From the NCBI RefSeq assembly GCF_014805625.2, contig NW_023998423.1, positions 17,262,156 to 17,326,155 on the forward strand: 64,000 nucleotides of DNA. The letters run 5' to 3'. Shown one piece after another: positions 35,650-47,573 of the stretch (positions are counted from its first letter, which is position 1; every line of letters starts with the position of its first letter). Position numbers and translations under genes: made by a program. The notes beneath the pieces were generated by a model. It ran no database searches. It was not told the DNA's origin and saw only the letters and a list, made by a program, of their open reading frames with translations. Origin of the DNA: Glossina fuscipes (lineage: Eukaryota; Arthropoda; Insecta; Diptera; Glossinidae).

Positions 35650-36540
35650 TGCACAAGGCTTGAAGGGCTTAAGATAGACTCGATCATTTATTGTACCGAT
35701 CGACTGAAGGAATAAATTTTAGGCCTGTCAGTCCCTCCGTCTGATGTTTATCGAGGTAAATTTGTTTTCAAGGTCGCAATTTTTGACATGTTTTGCACAT
35801 CGATTTACTTTAACCCAACGATGATGGCGATTGAACATGCGCTATTGGATCGGTCCACTTTTTCGAACCTTCCTCCTATAAATGTCCCATTCTAAAACAC
35901 TGTTATATAGAAAAAATGGCAATTTCCATAATTTTTTGACAAAAGTAAAAAATATATAAAGATTCTAAATTGGACCAATCTGTTTGGGGCAAGTTTTGGA
36001 CCTCGTCCCATATAACGAGAACTGAAACTCATACGACAAAAAGGTACAATTTTTAATGCTTCATGATGAAACCTTTATCATAGCATTCAAACATCATAAC
36101 ATAAAAAAATTAACTGTACCAAACTTGGACTATCTCGGCAAATTTTTTGAAATGCTACCCTAATAAGGATTTTCATGAAAATTGATTCTTCGTAGAAGAG
36201 AAAAGTCTAAGTTATAATTTTTTTATGGATGATATAATTGGTCATGATAAAAAAATTGAGTGAACCTAATTTGAACCACATGGGTCTATTTCTTGGCCTC
36301 ACTCCACATAAGAGATATCTCATGAATAGTAAGGCCTTTAGGCTTAATATTTATTATTTTATGATGAAAATTAATTCACAGTAGCGCGTTTCAGTGAAAA
36401 AAATTAACCTTAGGGAATTTGGATCACATAGATCCATTTTCTTTTTTTTTTTGAGCTTAACTTATAGATGTACTATCATGAAGCGCAATCTTTTACATGG
36501 AGAGAAAGTCTAACCTGCCCAATATGCGGGCTTTCATGAA
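35650..36540 (+). repeat. Dispersed repeat, family A
   Basis: It has GGCTTAAGATAGACTCGATC, TGTCAGTCCCTCCGTCTGAT and AAGGTCGCAATTTTTGACAT, then four modules of about 150 bp whose TGGAC(C/T) or CTATTT(C/T)TTGG(C/A) landmarks recur near 35996, 36125, 36285 and 36435. Confidence 0.65.
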
Positions 36541-36759
36541 AATAATGTGTACTTTTTATAACATTACTACCAAAACGTGTGAATAACTGTACTAAGTGAA
36601 GTGGCGTAGTGTCGGTAATGGTAGGCATATTTTTTCTTAAAATCAGTGACCAGAGTACCTGCTTTTTCTTCGCTATGTTAATTCAGAAGCAATAGACATA
36701 ATCGGGCAAGGAAGAAGGCAGATTGTCCAACGACGTACACATAATACTATTATTCAGAT

Positions 36760-36960
36760 TTACACAATTATTTCCCAATTGCTGGGAGAACTATATCGAT
36801 ACAATTAGACGCTCAACGCATATGGAAACGTCACGTAAATCAATTTCGAGCTGGCCAGATCGCCGAAGCACATGATTTGCAATATGACACAATTTTTGCT
36901 TAGTCAAGCTCTAAAGAAGAACCAAACGCAGCTAGACCACAGGCGACCCATCATTCCTGG
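36760..36960 (+). mobile_element. Fragment of a Ty3/Gypsy-type retrotransposon pol 3' end
   Basis: The plus-strand frame reads QLDAQRIWKRHVNQFRAGQ. This resembles the chromodomain-free C-terminal end of Gypsy-type Pol proteins (pattern VQLDDGRxWRRHxxQxR). A stop follows after about 20 more residues. Upstream the match is lost within 30 bp. It is a short dead scrap, with no LTR or integrase core visible. Confidence 0.45.
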
Positions 36961-39900
36961 CCTACTACACACTTTTGGACTTTTGTTATTCGCCACGGAT
37001 TAATAAAGCATCAGAATGACTTCAGCATTCCATTTATGTACATAGGTATATATATTTACATATTACAAGTTACAAAACAGAGGTGGTAAGCTTTTATTCC
37101 ACGCAAATCCTTTACAACGAACACAGAGTTGACTGCCGTAGCATACTAAAGAATAAGTATTCGCTTACCCATTGTCAAAGAAGTAAATATAAGTTAGTCT
37201 TAATAAGATGCGTAGACACCAAGGTTGATATTCGATTCAACATATATACATATAATAAACATATATACATTCACAAAACGGACAATAAGATCAGTACGTG
37301 CTTAACTTCCTTATATACCTAAGAAAATATTTCTCGATATCATTGCTTGCTGTAGAGATACATATATTGAGCGAAAGTAAAGAAAATACCCAATGCCTTC
37401 TGTTAAACGCTTTTATTGTTTCCTAAAAGAATCCAAACATATATCTCCCGTCATAGAGACCTTCTGGCTCACTTAACACATCGTAGAATGACAAACAGAT
37501 TCTCCTACGAACTTATTGAGTGATCATTTATACAGTAAATATATCTTAATAATCTAATCAAAAAATGTAGGAAATAAAAAATTCCTACTTCGTCGTCGAT
37601 CGTATTGAAATCCCTTAACTTCTCACCTTGTTGTCTAACCCCTTGAATTCTTTCTTCTCCACTAAGCGTCGACAGTTTGACAGATTTGCGCAAGGAAGTT
37701 CTGCTTCAAATGAGCTGAGCCGGAAAAATAGTTTTTTTTTTTTTTTTAACATTTACAATCGAACCGTCCGGTTGTAAAGTGATCGGACATCTTTTACTTT
37801 ATTTGGTACAAGAGCGCTTTGCAGAAATGCCTTGAAAATTTCAACAGAGTCCTTCAATCGAAACCTGATAAGTGATTTAGTTTATTGCCTTGTGATCTGT
37901 TGCTAATCGAAAAATATCAACCTACATCCCCCTACGTATAAATATTTTTATAAACGAAACCATTTTTGCGTTGGTTTTAAATTGTTTGCAGCCTAAACCA
38001 AACGCTGTTGCTTAACTACGCGTATTTCTTATGCGTATGTATCTGTGATGTTGTGTGGGGTGCGTCCACACTCTAGACAAGTTAACTATCGTTAAAGTAT
38101 AACAGAGGTAAGTTGCATTTTTTTTTTTTTTTTTTTTCTTTTACATTTATTACTTTTCTACAACAGATTCTTCGCACATTCCATCGCTGTTGGCTTTTGC
38201 GTGCTAACAGCACTCACAATTTATTTATGTTGCATGACATGATTAAAAATAGGAAAAAAAAATCTTACAAAGGAATTTCTAAAAATTTCCAAACTTCCTC
38301 GCATAATAAATTTACTATGGGGCAGTTACCGTATATTAAACAATTATCCTGCGTACATGCGACCTATTTTATAACTGGCCCAATTAATAACTGCTCCCAG
38401 CTTAGATTGGATGAGTAAATTTCTGCAATAATTTTAAACATTTTTTTGGTACTAAAAAAGAAGTGTAGACACTTTTGTCTCCCATAGCCCACCATTAAAT
38501 ACCCTACACTATTTCGCCTGATACGATTCATCATTTAGTTTAGTGAGAAACTACAAAAATCTTATTTCCACAAAGGTGTACTTTTTTATAGGAGGCATTA
38601 GTTAGAGACTAAACCAACGCGACGGTTTGGTCCGAAGCGAAAAAAATCATTTTTTTGTGCGTAAGACCTTAGTATTTTGCACCACAAAGGTCAAGTTTTT
38701 ACATTGCTTTTTCATGAGATGTACTCAGAGAAGAGCGCCAGCCACATGGCTTAGTTAATTTTCATATATATGAAATTGTTTCCGTAATAACATCATATAA
38801 AAGGCTCTACCTCAAATAACATACGATACATAGAAACGTATTCATGAAATAGATCAAGGCGCTATATCTGACCTTTTCATTTAACTGTAATAATATCAAG
38901 CTCACGGGAAATTAGGGAAATCGTTCTGGCACAGTATAAGAAGTACTAAGAGTACGGACGGTCTCTAAAAATGAGGCTCAATAGCTCCACAAACAAGAGG
39001 AGGTATGTAGGAATCTATGTGCGTGTGTGCGACTTACCGCTTTCTTGCGTCTACTACATTAACAGAATCACCGACTTCGTGCTATTAAGTAAAAAAATTA
39101 ATACTTTCTTCGAACTACCCCATATGGCAATCGTGTACATGCCAATTAAAGAAAGCGATGCAAAATGCAAATTTTCTGAAAGTTTATGTCCTAACCACAA
39201 TTTGCACTATAGAGAAATTAAAAGCCTTAATGTGCTACAGTAGCGGATGCATTAATGCAGTAATCCATTACTGAATGGCAGCAACTTCATTAATATGTTG
39301 AATTTGCTTCAAAATCGTAGTATTTATCATAAAAAGCGCCGGTAATCTTTGATACTGACAATGGCATTCCTCTCCTGATGCATTCATGGTTCAATGGCTT
39401 GAACCATGTATTCTGTAAATTATAGCATTTTTATCGCAAATCGAACGGCGAGGAATCTTGTAATATCGGCCCACGTCGCTTATTCTTTCTTTCGCGTTAA
39501 TCAAGATCCAAAGAAAAGTAAAGTCATTTAATTATAAATTTTTCCTTTTTGCGGTTACCTATGATAAATTAAAAACCGGCGTACACAATATAACTTTGTA
39601 GTAAATACAAAGAAGAAATAAGAAAAAAAACTTGGACAACTCAATCAAGATCTGTCATGCATGCTAACGTGCATTCGTTATTTATATAAAATGAAAAAAA
39701 AATGAAAAGAAATTTCAATAGCTGTTCATAGTAAACTGGTGGGTAAGCAAATGTAAATAAAAAAATAAATAAATAAAAATATAATGCTCGAATTTGAAAT
39801 AAAAATCAGCGGAGGTGGCTTTCGAAGTAGAACATGTTTTTAAAGAATAAATTATTTTAGCTTATGTCAAGTTATCAATAAATTATGACGTAAGAAAAAT

Positions 39901-42383
39901 TAAATGACAATTACTCACTGCGATAGATCTCCTAACGCTTTTCCATATATATGTGTGTAACAATTGCACAATTATTAATGATAAACTTTTTATATTAAAT
40001 TTCTATTAGAAAAACTATTTAACGTGAGGTAAAGAGAAAAAGAGGATACGTTCTACTCCATGATATAGAAGAAAAAAAAAAAAAGAGGTCACAGAATGCT
40101 TTAAAATTCTTAAATACAAAAAAAAAAAATAAAAACAATATATGAACAAAGTAAGCGCAAGCCAAACCCCATGAAGTATGATATATGAAATTACTACGTG
40201 ATATATGTACGTCTTGTAGCTGTGGTAAACGGAAATTTATAAGATGAAGCTGAGTTGTAATCAATCCAGGGAGCAACTTTAGTATATATGTATATAAACA
40301 CATTCACAATAAGAAAACATAATAGGAAGTTCTCTTTCTCAAAATTCACGCTTGGCATTGCAGTTTTTATATACTTATATATATATTTATATATACACAA
40401 TGTATGTGATATACATATATATATATACAAAACATACTTATGCGTCAACTTAAAAAAAGCATTGCAAACACACAAAGATATATGCAAACAAAACGATGCA
40501 GAAGAATTATAATTTTTTATACAAATGTACAAAGGCCTTCAGTAGAGGCATTTTTTCTTCTTTTTTTTTGCCCACAAAACCGGCTGTTGTAGAAAATTTA
40601 AAGAAATCGTCTTTGCTTTCTTGCTGGTTTTTGCCATATACATATTTTTATAATTTCTTTTTATTTCCATAATTTACTTACCTTTGCACACCGAAAATTC
40701 TTCAATTCCTTTTTCTTGCTTTTTTTTTTTAGGTATATATTTTTAATTTCTTTAGCGAGTTTTCTTTGAATTTTTTTTCTTTTTGCCGACACGAAATTGC
40801 TTTGCAGGATTTTCGCTCCTCTGCTTGTTCGTCGTTCAGCTTATTCTCGTTACTTCGTAGGTTCTTTTTTTTTTTAATTCCTTAGATCCACAATAATTTT
40901 CAACGCTATAATTCTACAAAATTTTGACAGAAATTAAAGTGTTACGATGATGACAAAATCTTTTTCTATAATTGATCAGTAGTTTTTTCTAATAAATATG
41001 TTGCATATATATATATATATATGTATTTTTTTTTTTTTTAAATAAATTATCAGAGTTTGCTTCGATTATAATGATTTTGTCCTGCTGCAAAAGAAAAACT
41101 GCGAAACAATCGACAACTATGCGCCGAAGAGAGAGTAATACGGATTGATTAAGAAAAAAAGTTGGATTAAAATTTTTTTTTAAACAATGTTGCCAACTTT
41201 CCCATTAACAACGCCGAATTCTTGACATTTGCAGGCCAAATAAACATTTGATTAAATGCATAGAATTCTTTATTATTTTAGAAGGACATGCGTAAATAAA
41301 TTTCTTAATCGATGAAAAGTTTAATAACTTTATAAAATCGTCCTAAAAAAAATATTCTTTTTTATCGATATAAAAAGATGGCATATGTTAATGAAGAATC
41401 AGTAAATCTGGGAAATCCATGCTATTCCATTCTATCGTGCAAACCGCAGGAAAAATAGAAAAAATGAAAGACCTCTTTAAGAACGATAAAAATTAAATTA
41501 ATAAAATAAAGAAACAGAAGCGAAAAAGAGTACTATTATCAATGAATGCAAAAAAATGTACATAATCGATTTATAATGAATTTTTGTTGGTCATCGCATT
41601 ATTTTTTATAAATCTTTTAAAATGTGTGCCGTAAAACAAGGAAAATCTTTAAAAAATATTTATTGTTTTTGTTGTTTACAAATTTTTTCAGTGCCTTTTT
41701 ACGCCATTTTACAACGCTTCATATCCAATTCAGCAGTTTCCAAATTTTTCTCCCAGTAATTTCATCGTCCTAACTTTAACATATACTATCCCTTACACGT
41801 AACAAAAACGGATGGATTTTGTTTAAATTCAAAGAAAAATTTGTGGCTTTTGAGTATTTTCAATCATTTCACATTAATGTCATAAATTTTAAATTTATTA
41901 AATAACACTGCGCTGAACATCTTCATCAACACATAACACGTCCCGCAAATCTCTCCATTTGAATACGATAATATCATTACTATCTTCTTCGAATATCATA
42001 ACCCATGAAATTGGAGAGGTATTCCTTACGTTTATTTAAAACTAAAAACCTACACCAAAAAACTAAAACTAAAAAAGAAGAAGAAACCTACACCATAAAA
42101 ACTACACCAAAAAATCCTACACTTACCCACTATGCGTCGAAGGAAGTCTCTCTTGCTTGCATAAACAGATTACTTTCATTTATTTCTATGCTTAACCATT
42201 ATAGCAATCTATGCAGATGATGTTATTGCTTAAAATTTAAGGGCAGGTGGGATGTTGTTGTTGCATTTTAGCTCCTTAGCTATGTATATGGATGGTTAAT
42301 TGATATTACGAAAGGCACGTGGATTGTTATACCAATGTCGTCAACTTTCAAAAATTCCTTGCACTCTTGCTGGCTTGTGTAGT
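36961..42383. other. No gene recognised
   Basis: Long AT-rich non-coding stretch. It includes a perfect 10-bp-arm hairpin at 39385-39408, TA-rich microsatellite DNA around 40360-40430 and 41007-41022, a T20 run at 38119-38138 and an A-rich CCTACACCAAAAA repeat at 42050-42120. The GAGGTAAGT at 38106 could be a donor of an untranslated exon, but no partner is evident. Confidence 0.4.
39385..39408. repeat. Small perfect hairpin
   Basis: CATGGTTCAA and TTGAACCATG are exact inverted copies separated by TGGC. No other element features surround it. Confidence 0.6.
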
Positions 42384-42845
42384 TTATTTGACTTCCGGCG
42401 GTTCTGCATTGGTTTCATTGTCTCGAAAATAATCATATAAATCTCGGATAAAGTCAAAACTGGTTGATCCTTATATGATAGTTTGTGAAATTATTTTAGC
42501 TGACTAGCCTTAATGTTTAAATAAGCGATAGCATTTTTAAAAGATAATATTTCAGTGCAATTATATCCCAAATGACGTTTTGCGCTAAATTGATTGAAAA
42601 ACACGACATTTTTTTGCGTTTGAAAAATTTTTTTCTTTGAACGTTTATTTACAATTTTTGTACCAATTTCTGCTTACAACGATAACATTCTTTTCTTTTT
42701 TACAACATAAATCTTATTTACAAGCAACAAAAAAGTAATTTATACTGTCCTCTATAGTACGTAAAACCTAATAAATGCAAATTGACTAAATCGGGCACTC
42801 ATTTCAATTCGAGATAGGAATCTTTTCACTCCTCTGCACTCCTCT

Positions 42846-45755
42846 CTACATACGGAACACACCGAATTTTGTACCACAACCAGGATTATTAAGAGCGGTT
42901 TTCAAGCTCAGACCCAATACTTGACGAGTGTCTGCTGGATCAATAATTCCATCATCCCAAAGGCGTGCGGTACTGGAATAATGTAAACGAAAAAAAAAAA
43001 TAGATGTAAATTTAATAAAATAATAATAAATAAATATTAGGAATAATTGAATTTTCCTTTCTATAAAAAGCTATTTACACGAGGGACGGAATTTACTCTG
43101 ATTTATAAAGCGGTTATGAGTCGCGGAGAGAAGAAGATAAGGAAAAGATATCCAAAAAAACACAATGACACGTTTTCGAATTTTTTTTTGAGTTACTAAA
43201 CATATAAGTAAAGTGCCAATGCTCAAGACGTTCACGAAATCGGTTTGACAAAACAAGGTATCGTTTGCCACAGTTGAGACAAAAAGATTTGAATAGCAGG
43301 GCTCGGAATTTCATTTAGTTCGACAGTACATGTGCTTTAAGTATGGTCTAGATTCATATCGATCGAGATACCAGGTTCATTCCATCTGTTTAGAAAGTCA
43401 AAATTTTTCCGCCGCTTTTGTGGAAATTGTTAAGTTTTTCTCACTCTGAAATTTTTTTTTCGGAACAGCATATGTCTTTCGTCTCCGGTAATTATCTGTT
43501 ACAAGTAAACAAGACTGTTTCGATCTTTAGAGTATTGGGATCGTGCTTATAAGCGATGGGCCACTTATTTTGAAACATGATCTTTTGAGCTTAATCAGAA
43601 ATATATTAAAACATTAAAGCCTACCTGTAATAAGGAGAACCCTCTTTTTCGAAAGTCTCTATAATGGGAGCCTTGAGTTTATTGGCTTCTGCTTCGGTGA
43701 ATTCTCTCCCGGCTCTTTTCCGCTGGTCGGCCGTAATTTGGGCTAGAACATTCGCAGCTTGCACACCACCCATTACGGAAATACGAGAATTTGGCCACAT
43801 GTATAAAAATCTCGGAGAGTAGGCGCGACCGCACATACCTTGAATTAAATTAAGAATTTTAAAAAAAGCTACAAGAAAACAAGAAAACTACTCACCGTAA
43901 TTTCCAGCCCCGTAGGAGCCGCCAATAATTACAGTGAATTTTGGCACATTTGCCGTAGCCACTGCCGTAACCATTTTCGCTCCGTTTTTAGCAATGCCTT
44001 GGGCTTCTGCCTCTCGGCCTACCATGAAACCAGTAATATTTTGTAAAAATATCAATGGTATGTTACGTTGACAACACAATTGTATAAAATGGGCCCCTTT
44101 CAAAGCACTTTCCGAGAACAATACCCCATTGTTGCCAACAATGCCGACGCGATAACCGTAAAGCTGCGCAAAACCACATACCAAAGTATCTCCATACAGC
44201 TTCTTGAATTCCGTAAAACGACTGCCATCTACCAATCGGGCAATAACTTCGCGAACATCGAAGCTTTTCGTCAAATTCGGACCTACAATACCGTACAATT
44301 CTTTAGGATCATATCTTGGTTCTTCGATTGGGCGAATATCATTGCTCTGAGCTATCTTAATAGTTTCTTTGCTGGAGTACATTAAATGATAGGCATTGGT
44401 TGCTGCCATATTCAAATTGCTAACAACTTGTCGCGCTAAAAAGAGAGCATGTTCGTCATCTACAGCGTAATGATCAGTAACACCCGATGTTTTGCAATGC
44501 AAATCAGCTCCACCCAAATCCTCAGCCGACACTTCTTCACCCGTGGCAGCTTTGACTAAAGGCGGACCAGCCAAAAAAATAGTACCCTGTCGTTTCACTA
44601 TAATGCTTTCATCAGCCATAGCAGGTACGTATGCTCCTCCCGCAGTACAACTGCCCAACACCACAGCTATTTGAGGTATACCTAAGGCTGACATGTTTGC
44701 TTGATTATAAAAAATGCGACCAAAATGCAATTTATCAGGAAACACTTCCGCCTGACGTGGTAAGTTAGCACCACCAGAATCAACCAAATAAATGCATGGC
44801 AAACGATTTTCCTGCGCTACTTCTTGAGCACGTATATGCTTCTTAACCGTGATAGGATAATAAGAACCGCCTTTGACAGTAGCGTCATTAGCTACAATAA
44901 GACATTCAGTTCTAAAAATAATTGGAATAATTAAAAACGGCTTTATTTCTTAATGTATAGGAAAAATTCACCCACTGACACGTCCTACGCCAGTAATAAT
45001 GCCACCAGAATTGACTACTTCATCTCCGTACAACTGATAACCTGCCAAAGTGCTTAGCTCAAGAAAAGCTGAACCTTTATCCAAGAGTTTATTTATACGT
45101 TCGCGAGCTAAAAGTTTGCCACGTGAAGTATGACGTTCTATAGCTTTGTCTCCACCTCCCGACAGAACTTGTTTAGTAATATCGCGAAGCTCTGTGATCA
45201 ATTTCGACATTTCGGATGCATTTTCCTAAGCAAATGTAAACACAAATTAATGTGATCTATCCAAAAAAAATGGATTTCAACTTATTTTTTAGCAAAACAA
45301 AGTCAAATGCCAAGAATTTTGGAGGCGATGATTTCGTTATTTATTTATTGCAAACATATGGGCATAAAAGTTTCCAAATTTCTTAAGTAAAAACTTATTT
45401 CACTACGATATTGAAACAGATTATTAGCTGACATGATTCGTTGAATACGTATCGAAGAAGCGATAAGGCACTCTGATGATTTGAAGATAACAGATCATTA
45501 ACAATAATTTTTATTCGATATTACAGATATTACAGTTGTATATAATATTTAAGGAGCGGACTTTTGTTCCACATTTTCTGCTTTTTTACCAAACTTATGC
45601 AATTAATTTCAAGTGAAACTTACTTTGAATTCATCGGAATTCGCATCCACTGAAGTAGGCAATACATCAGCTTCTCCTACATGTATTAAACGGACATTAT
45701 TGGTCCAATTCTTATTTAGTAATTTTGCCTGCAATAAGCTCCTTAATTTCAGCAT
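42846..45755 (-). CDS. Mccc2: 3-methylcrotonyl-CoA carboxylase beta subunit, mitochondrial
   Basis: Five exons on the minus strand join in frame: 45755-45624, 45225-44972, 44911-43896, 43838-43625 and 42972-42846, giving 580 residues (human MCCC2 is about 563). It is the carboxyltransferase half of the biotin enzyme that converts 3-methylcrotonyl-CoA to 3-methylglutaconyl-CoA in leucine breakdown, in the mitochondrial matrix. The start [17 protein letters not shown] is basic and amphipathic, as expected for a targeting peptide. Family signatures include [98 protein letters not shown] and the C-terminal [20 protein letters not shown]. No disruption is seen. Introns are 398, 60, 57 and 652 nt. 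A minus-strand AATAAA lies at 42644-42649. Confidence 0.98.
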
Positions 45756-46064
45756 AATTTTTGTTAAAAGTTAATTTAAATCGAAAATAATGAGTTTATT
45801 GCAAAAAAAAAAAACACTGTAAGCACGATCTACTTCTTTTTCTTTATTTATTATATGGAGTGATCGTGATAACGCCAGCATTACACAAAATTGTAGAAGT
45901 TGTAAAAATACTACACAAAAATGCATCTCTTTAGATAATTTTGTTTTAATACTGAACACACTCAACGACGTATGTAAATTTTAGCACGTCTGTGTTTGTA
46001 TCGATTATCGTTGGACGGGTATTCTTTCGGCCGTAATAAATAAAACCAAATTCTAAGTGAGAAA
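45756..46064. promoter_or_regulatory. Shared upstream region of Mccc2 and COX7C
   Basis: Only 309 bp separate the two divergent start codons, so one short region must supply both promoters and both 5' UTRs. Near the COX7C side is TATCGATT at 45999-46006, one base from the fly DRE element TATCGATA, and TTCTTTC at 46022-46028, resembling a polypyrimidine (TCT-type) initiator. I see no TATA box placed for either gene. Motif calls rest on sequence only. Confidence 0.6.
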
Positions 46065-46348
46065 ATGCTGACCAAAACTAATTTGCTGTTAGCTCGTAAC
46101 TTAACAAAGTCCATGGTGAGGTTTCATGGTCACGGTGGTATACCTGGTGAGGTAAGATCATAGATTTCGATGCCGTGATGGCTGACGTATGATTACATAA
46201 TTTTTAATGAAAACCTTTTCAATATTTTCAGAACATACCTTTCAGTCTGCAAAATCGTTATCGCATAACTGGTGTTTTTACTGTATTCACTGTTTTGGGC
46301 TTTGGTTCACCTTTCCTGATCGTCAGACATCAATTGCTCAAGAAGTAA
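46065..46348 (+). CDS. COX7C: Cytochrome c oxidase subunit 7C
   Basis: Two exons (46065-46151 and 46232-46348) split by an 80-nt intron encode 67 residues. The first part (MLTKTNLLLARNLTKSMVRF) is a basic mitochondrial presequence. The mature part contains ENIPFSLQNRYR, then a single transmembrane helix (about residues 42-59) and the ending FLIVRHQLLKK. This matches the family pattern NLPFSxxN(R/K)...PFLxVRHQLLK. COX7C is a small nuclear-encoded subunit of respiratory complex IV in the inner membrane. The stop is followed by AATAAA at 46379-46384. It is divergent from Mccc2 and followed by a paralogue. Intron 1 holds a TTAYRTAA motif (listed separately). Confidence 0.97.
46193..46200 (+). promoter_or_regulatory. 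TTAYRTAA motif in COX7C intron 1 (candidate NRG element)
   Basis: TTACATAA fits the TTAYRTAA palindrome described as a nuclear respiratory gene element in Drosophila, where it is typically found in the 5' UTR or first intron of oxidative phosphorylation genes. It lies 32 bp before the splice acceptor. An 8-base motif can arise by chance in AT-rich DNA, so this is supported by position rather than proof. Confidence 0.5.
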
Positions 46349-46894
46349 TCAATGACATCACTAAAAGGTTAATATGTTAATAAAAGAGATGGATCAAATA
46401 AATTGATCAATATTATCCTTTCTCTTGGCAAAAGTACCCATTAGATATCCTTACTTACATCGTAGAAAAAACTTGAAAAAGGAATTCGGCTTTTTATTTC
46501 TCAAAGTGTAGATATGCAGGTTATGTCAGGCCCGGTCGAACTACCCAGAACTTAAACTTTACAAAAACTTACTTATGTTTAAAATCGTTAATGAATTCTT
46601 GAATTCTTTTGCAGATAATCTAAACTGGCTTAAAGATAATGTCACAAAATCCAGTAATGTCGAGTGGTTGCTGTAAATCAGATTAGGCCATAAGTAAAAA
46701 AGTGTATATGCAACAAATATAAGAAAATTATCAATAGGAAAAAAAAAACACTTGTTTCATTCCAATCTTTTTTAATCAGAGCAAACATTGCTTGAATTTT
46801 TAGGAAAAATTAAGTGATTTTGTGAACTTTCATTTGAGAAAGTAAAACGCTTGTGTCTATAAGAAATACGGAATAAAAATAAATTTTAAACAAA

Positions 46895-47182
46895 ATGTTG
46901 GGTCTGACTCGGCAATTCAATCGTTCCTTCGCTCACAATTTTGCTAAGAAACATATGGTGAGGTATTATCGCGGAGGACATCCAGGTTGCGTAAGTATAT
47001 TTACAAGTTTTCGTCGCAAATTGATCAACAATGGATATCTTTTTCACTATTAGAATCTTCCCTTTAAATTGGATAACCCTATGAGATTTACTATCTTTTT
47101 TACAATATTCGGCGTTACGGGCTTCGGATCGCCTTGGATAATAGTAATGCACCAAATGTTACGTCCTTATGACTACGATTAA
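46895..47182 (+). CDS. COX7CL: Diverged cytochrome c oxidase subunit 7C paralogue
   Basis: Two exons (46895-46990 and 47054-47182) with the intron at the homologous position (63 nt) encode 74 residues. The core is recognisable: presequence ending KKHMVRYYRGG, then NLPFKLDN, a hydrophobic helix, FGSPWIIVMHQML. Differences from COX7C are extensive: the GE before the splice site became GC, the helix is changed, the conserved VRH is VMH, and the C-terminus is extended by RPYDYD in place of KK. A poly(A) signal lies at 47219-47224. It starts 546 bp after the COX7C stop codon, so it arose by tandem duplication. Drosophila has a comparable COX7C-like gene; tissue-restricted (for example testis) use is inferred. 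The symbol is by analogy. Confidence 0.93.
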
Positions 47183-47224
47183 TGAGATTAATTGTAACTT
47201 GAACCATTTTCTTGGAAAAATAAA

Positions 47225-47573
47225 TCGAAGATTTTTTAATACCTTGCGTTTTCATTGTAGAATATATTTAAAAAAAAAAAAATTCTGGATTCCATATTTT
47301 AAATGTAACGAAGTTTTCTAAATGTACTCGAGGTATCAATTGCTGATGAATCCGTGTAAAGAACGAACAAGCACTTGTTTTTTCCCAATTTATTTAAAAA
47401 CCTATTCGCTAATTTTACAGTAACAACTTTGTTCGAATAATAAGAAAACCTAAACATTAAATTATCTCTAAAAACGCGTTAAATCGATTCATATGAAATA
47501 TAATAATATATAATACAATATTTATATATAAGTTGAAGTCTTTTTGTCATCATTTGAATTAAGTTTAATTTAA
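47225..47573. other. No gene recognised
   Basis: AT-rich spacer. I looked here for the missing 3' half and 3' terminal repeat of the neighbouring mariner and did not find either. Confidence 0.4.

Noticed and set aside
40194..40532. Overlapping frames on both strands at 40.2-40.5 kb
   Set aside because: They are translations of TA-rich microsatellite DNA (runs of YIYIYI).
44068..44385. 105-codon plus-strand open frame inside Mccc2
   Set aside because: It lies antisense to the long exon 3 of Mccc2 and has no motif of its own.
46886..47155. 89-codon minus-strand open frame over the COX7C paralogue
   Set aside because: It reads antisense through both exons and the intron of a well-supported gene.
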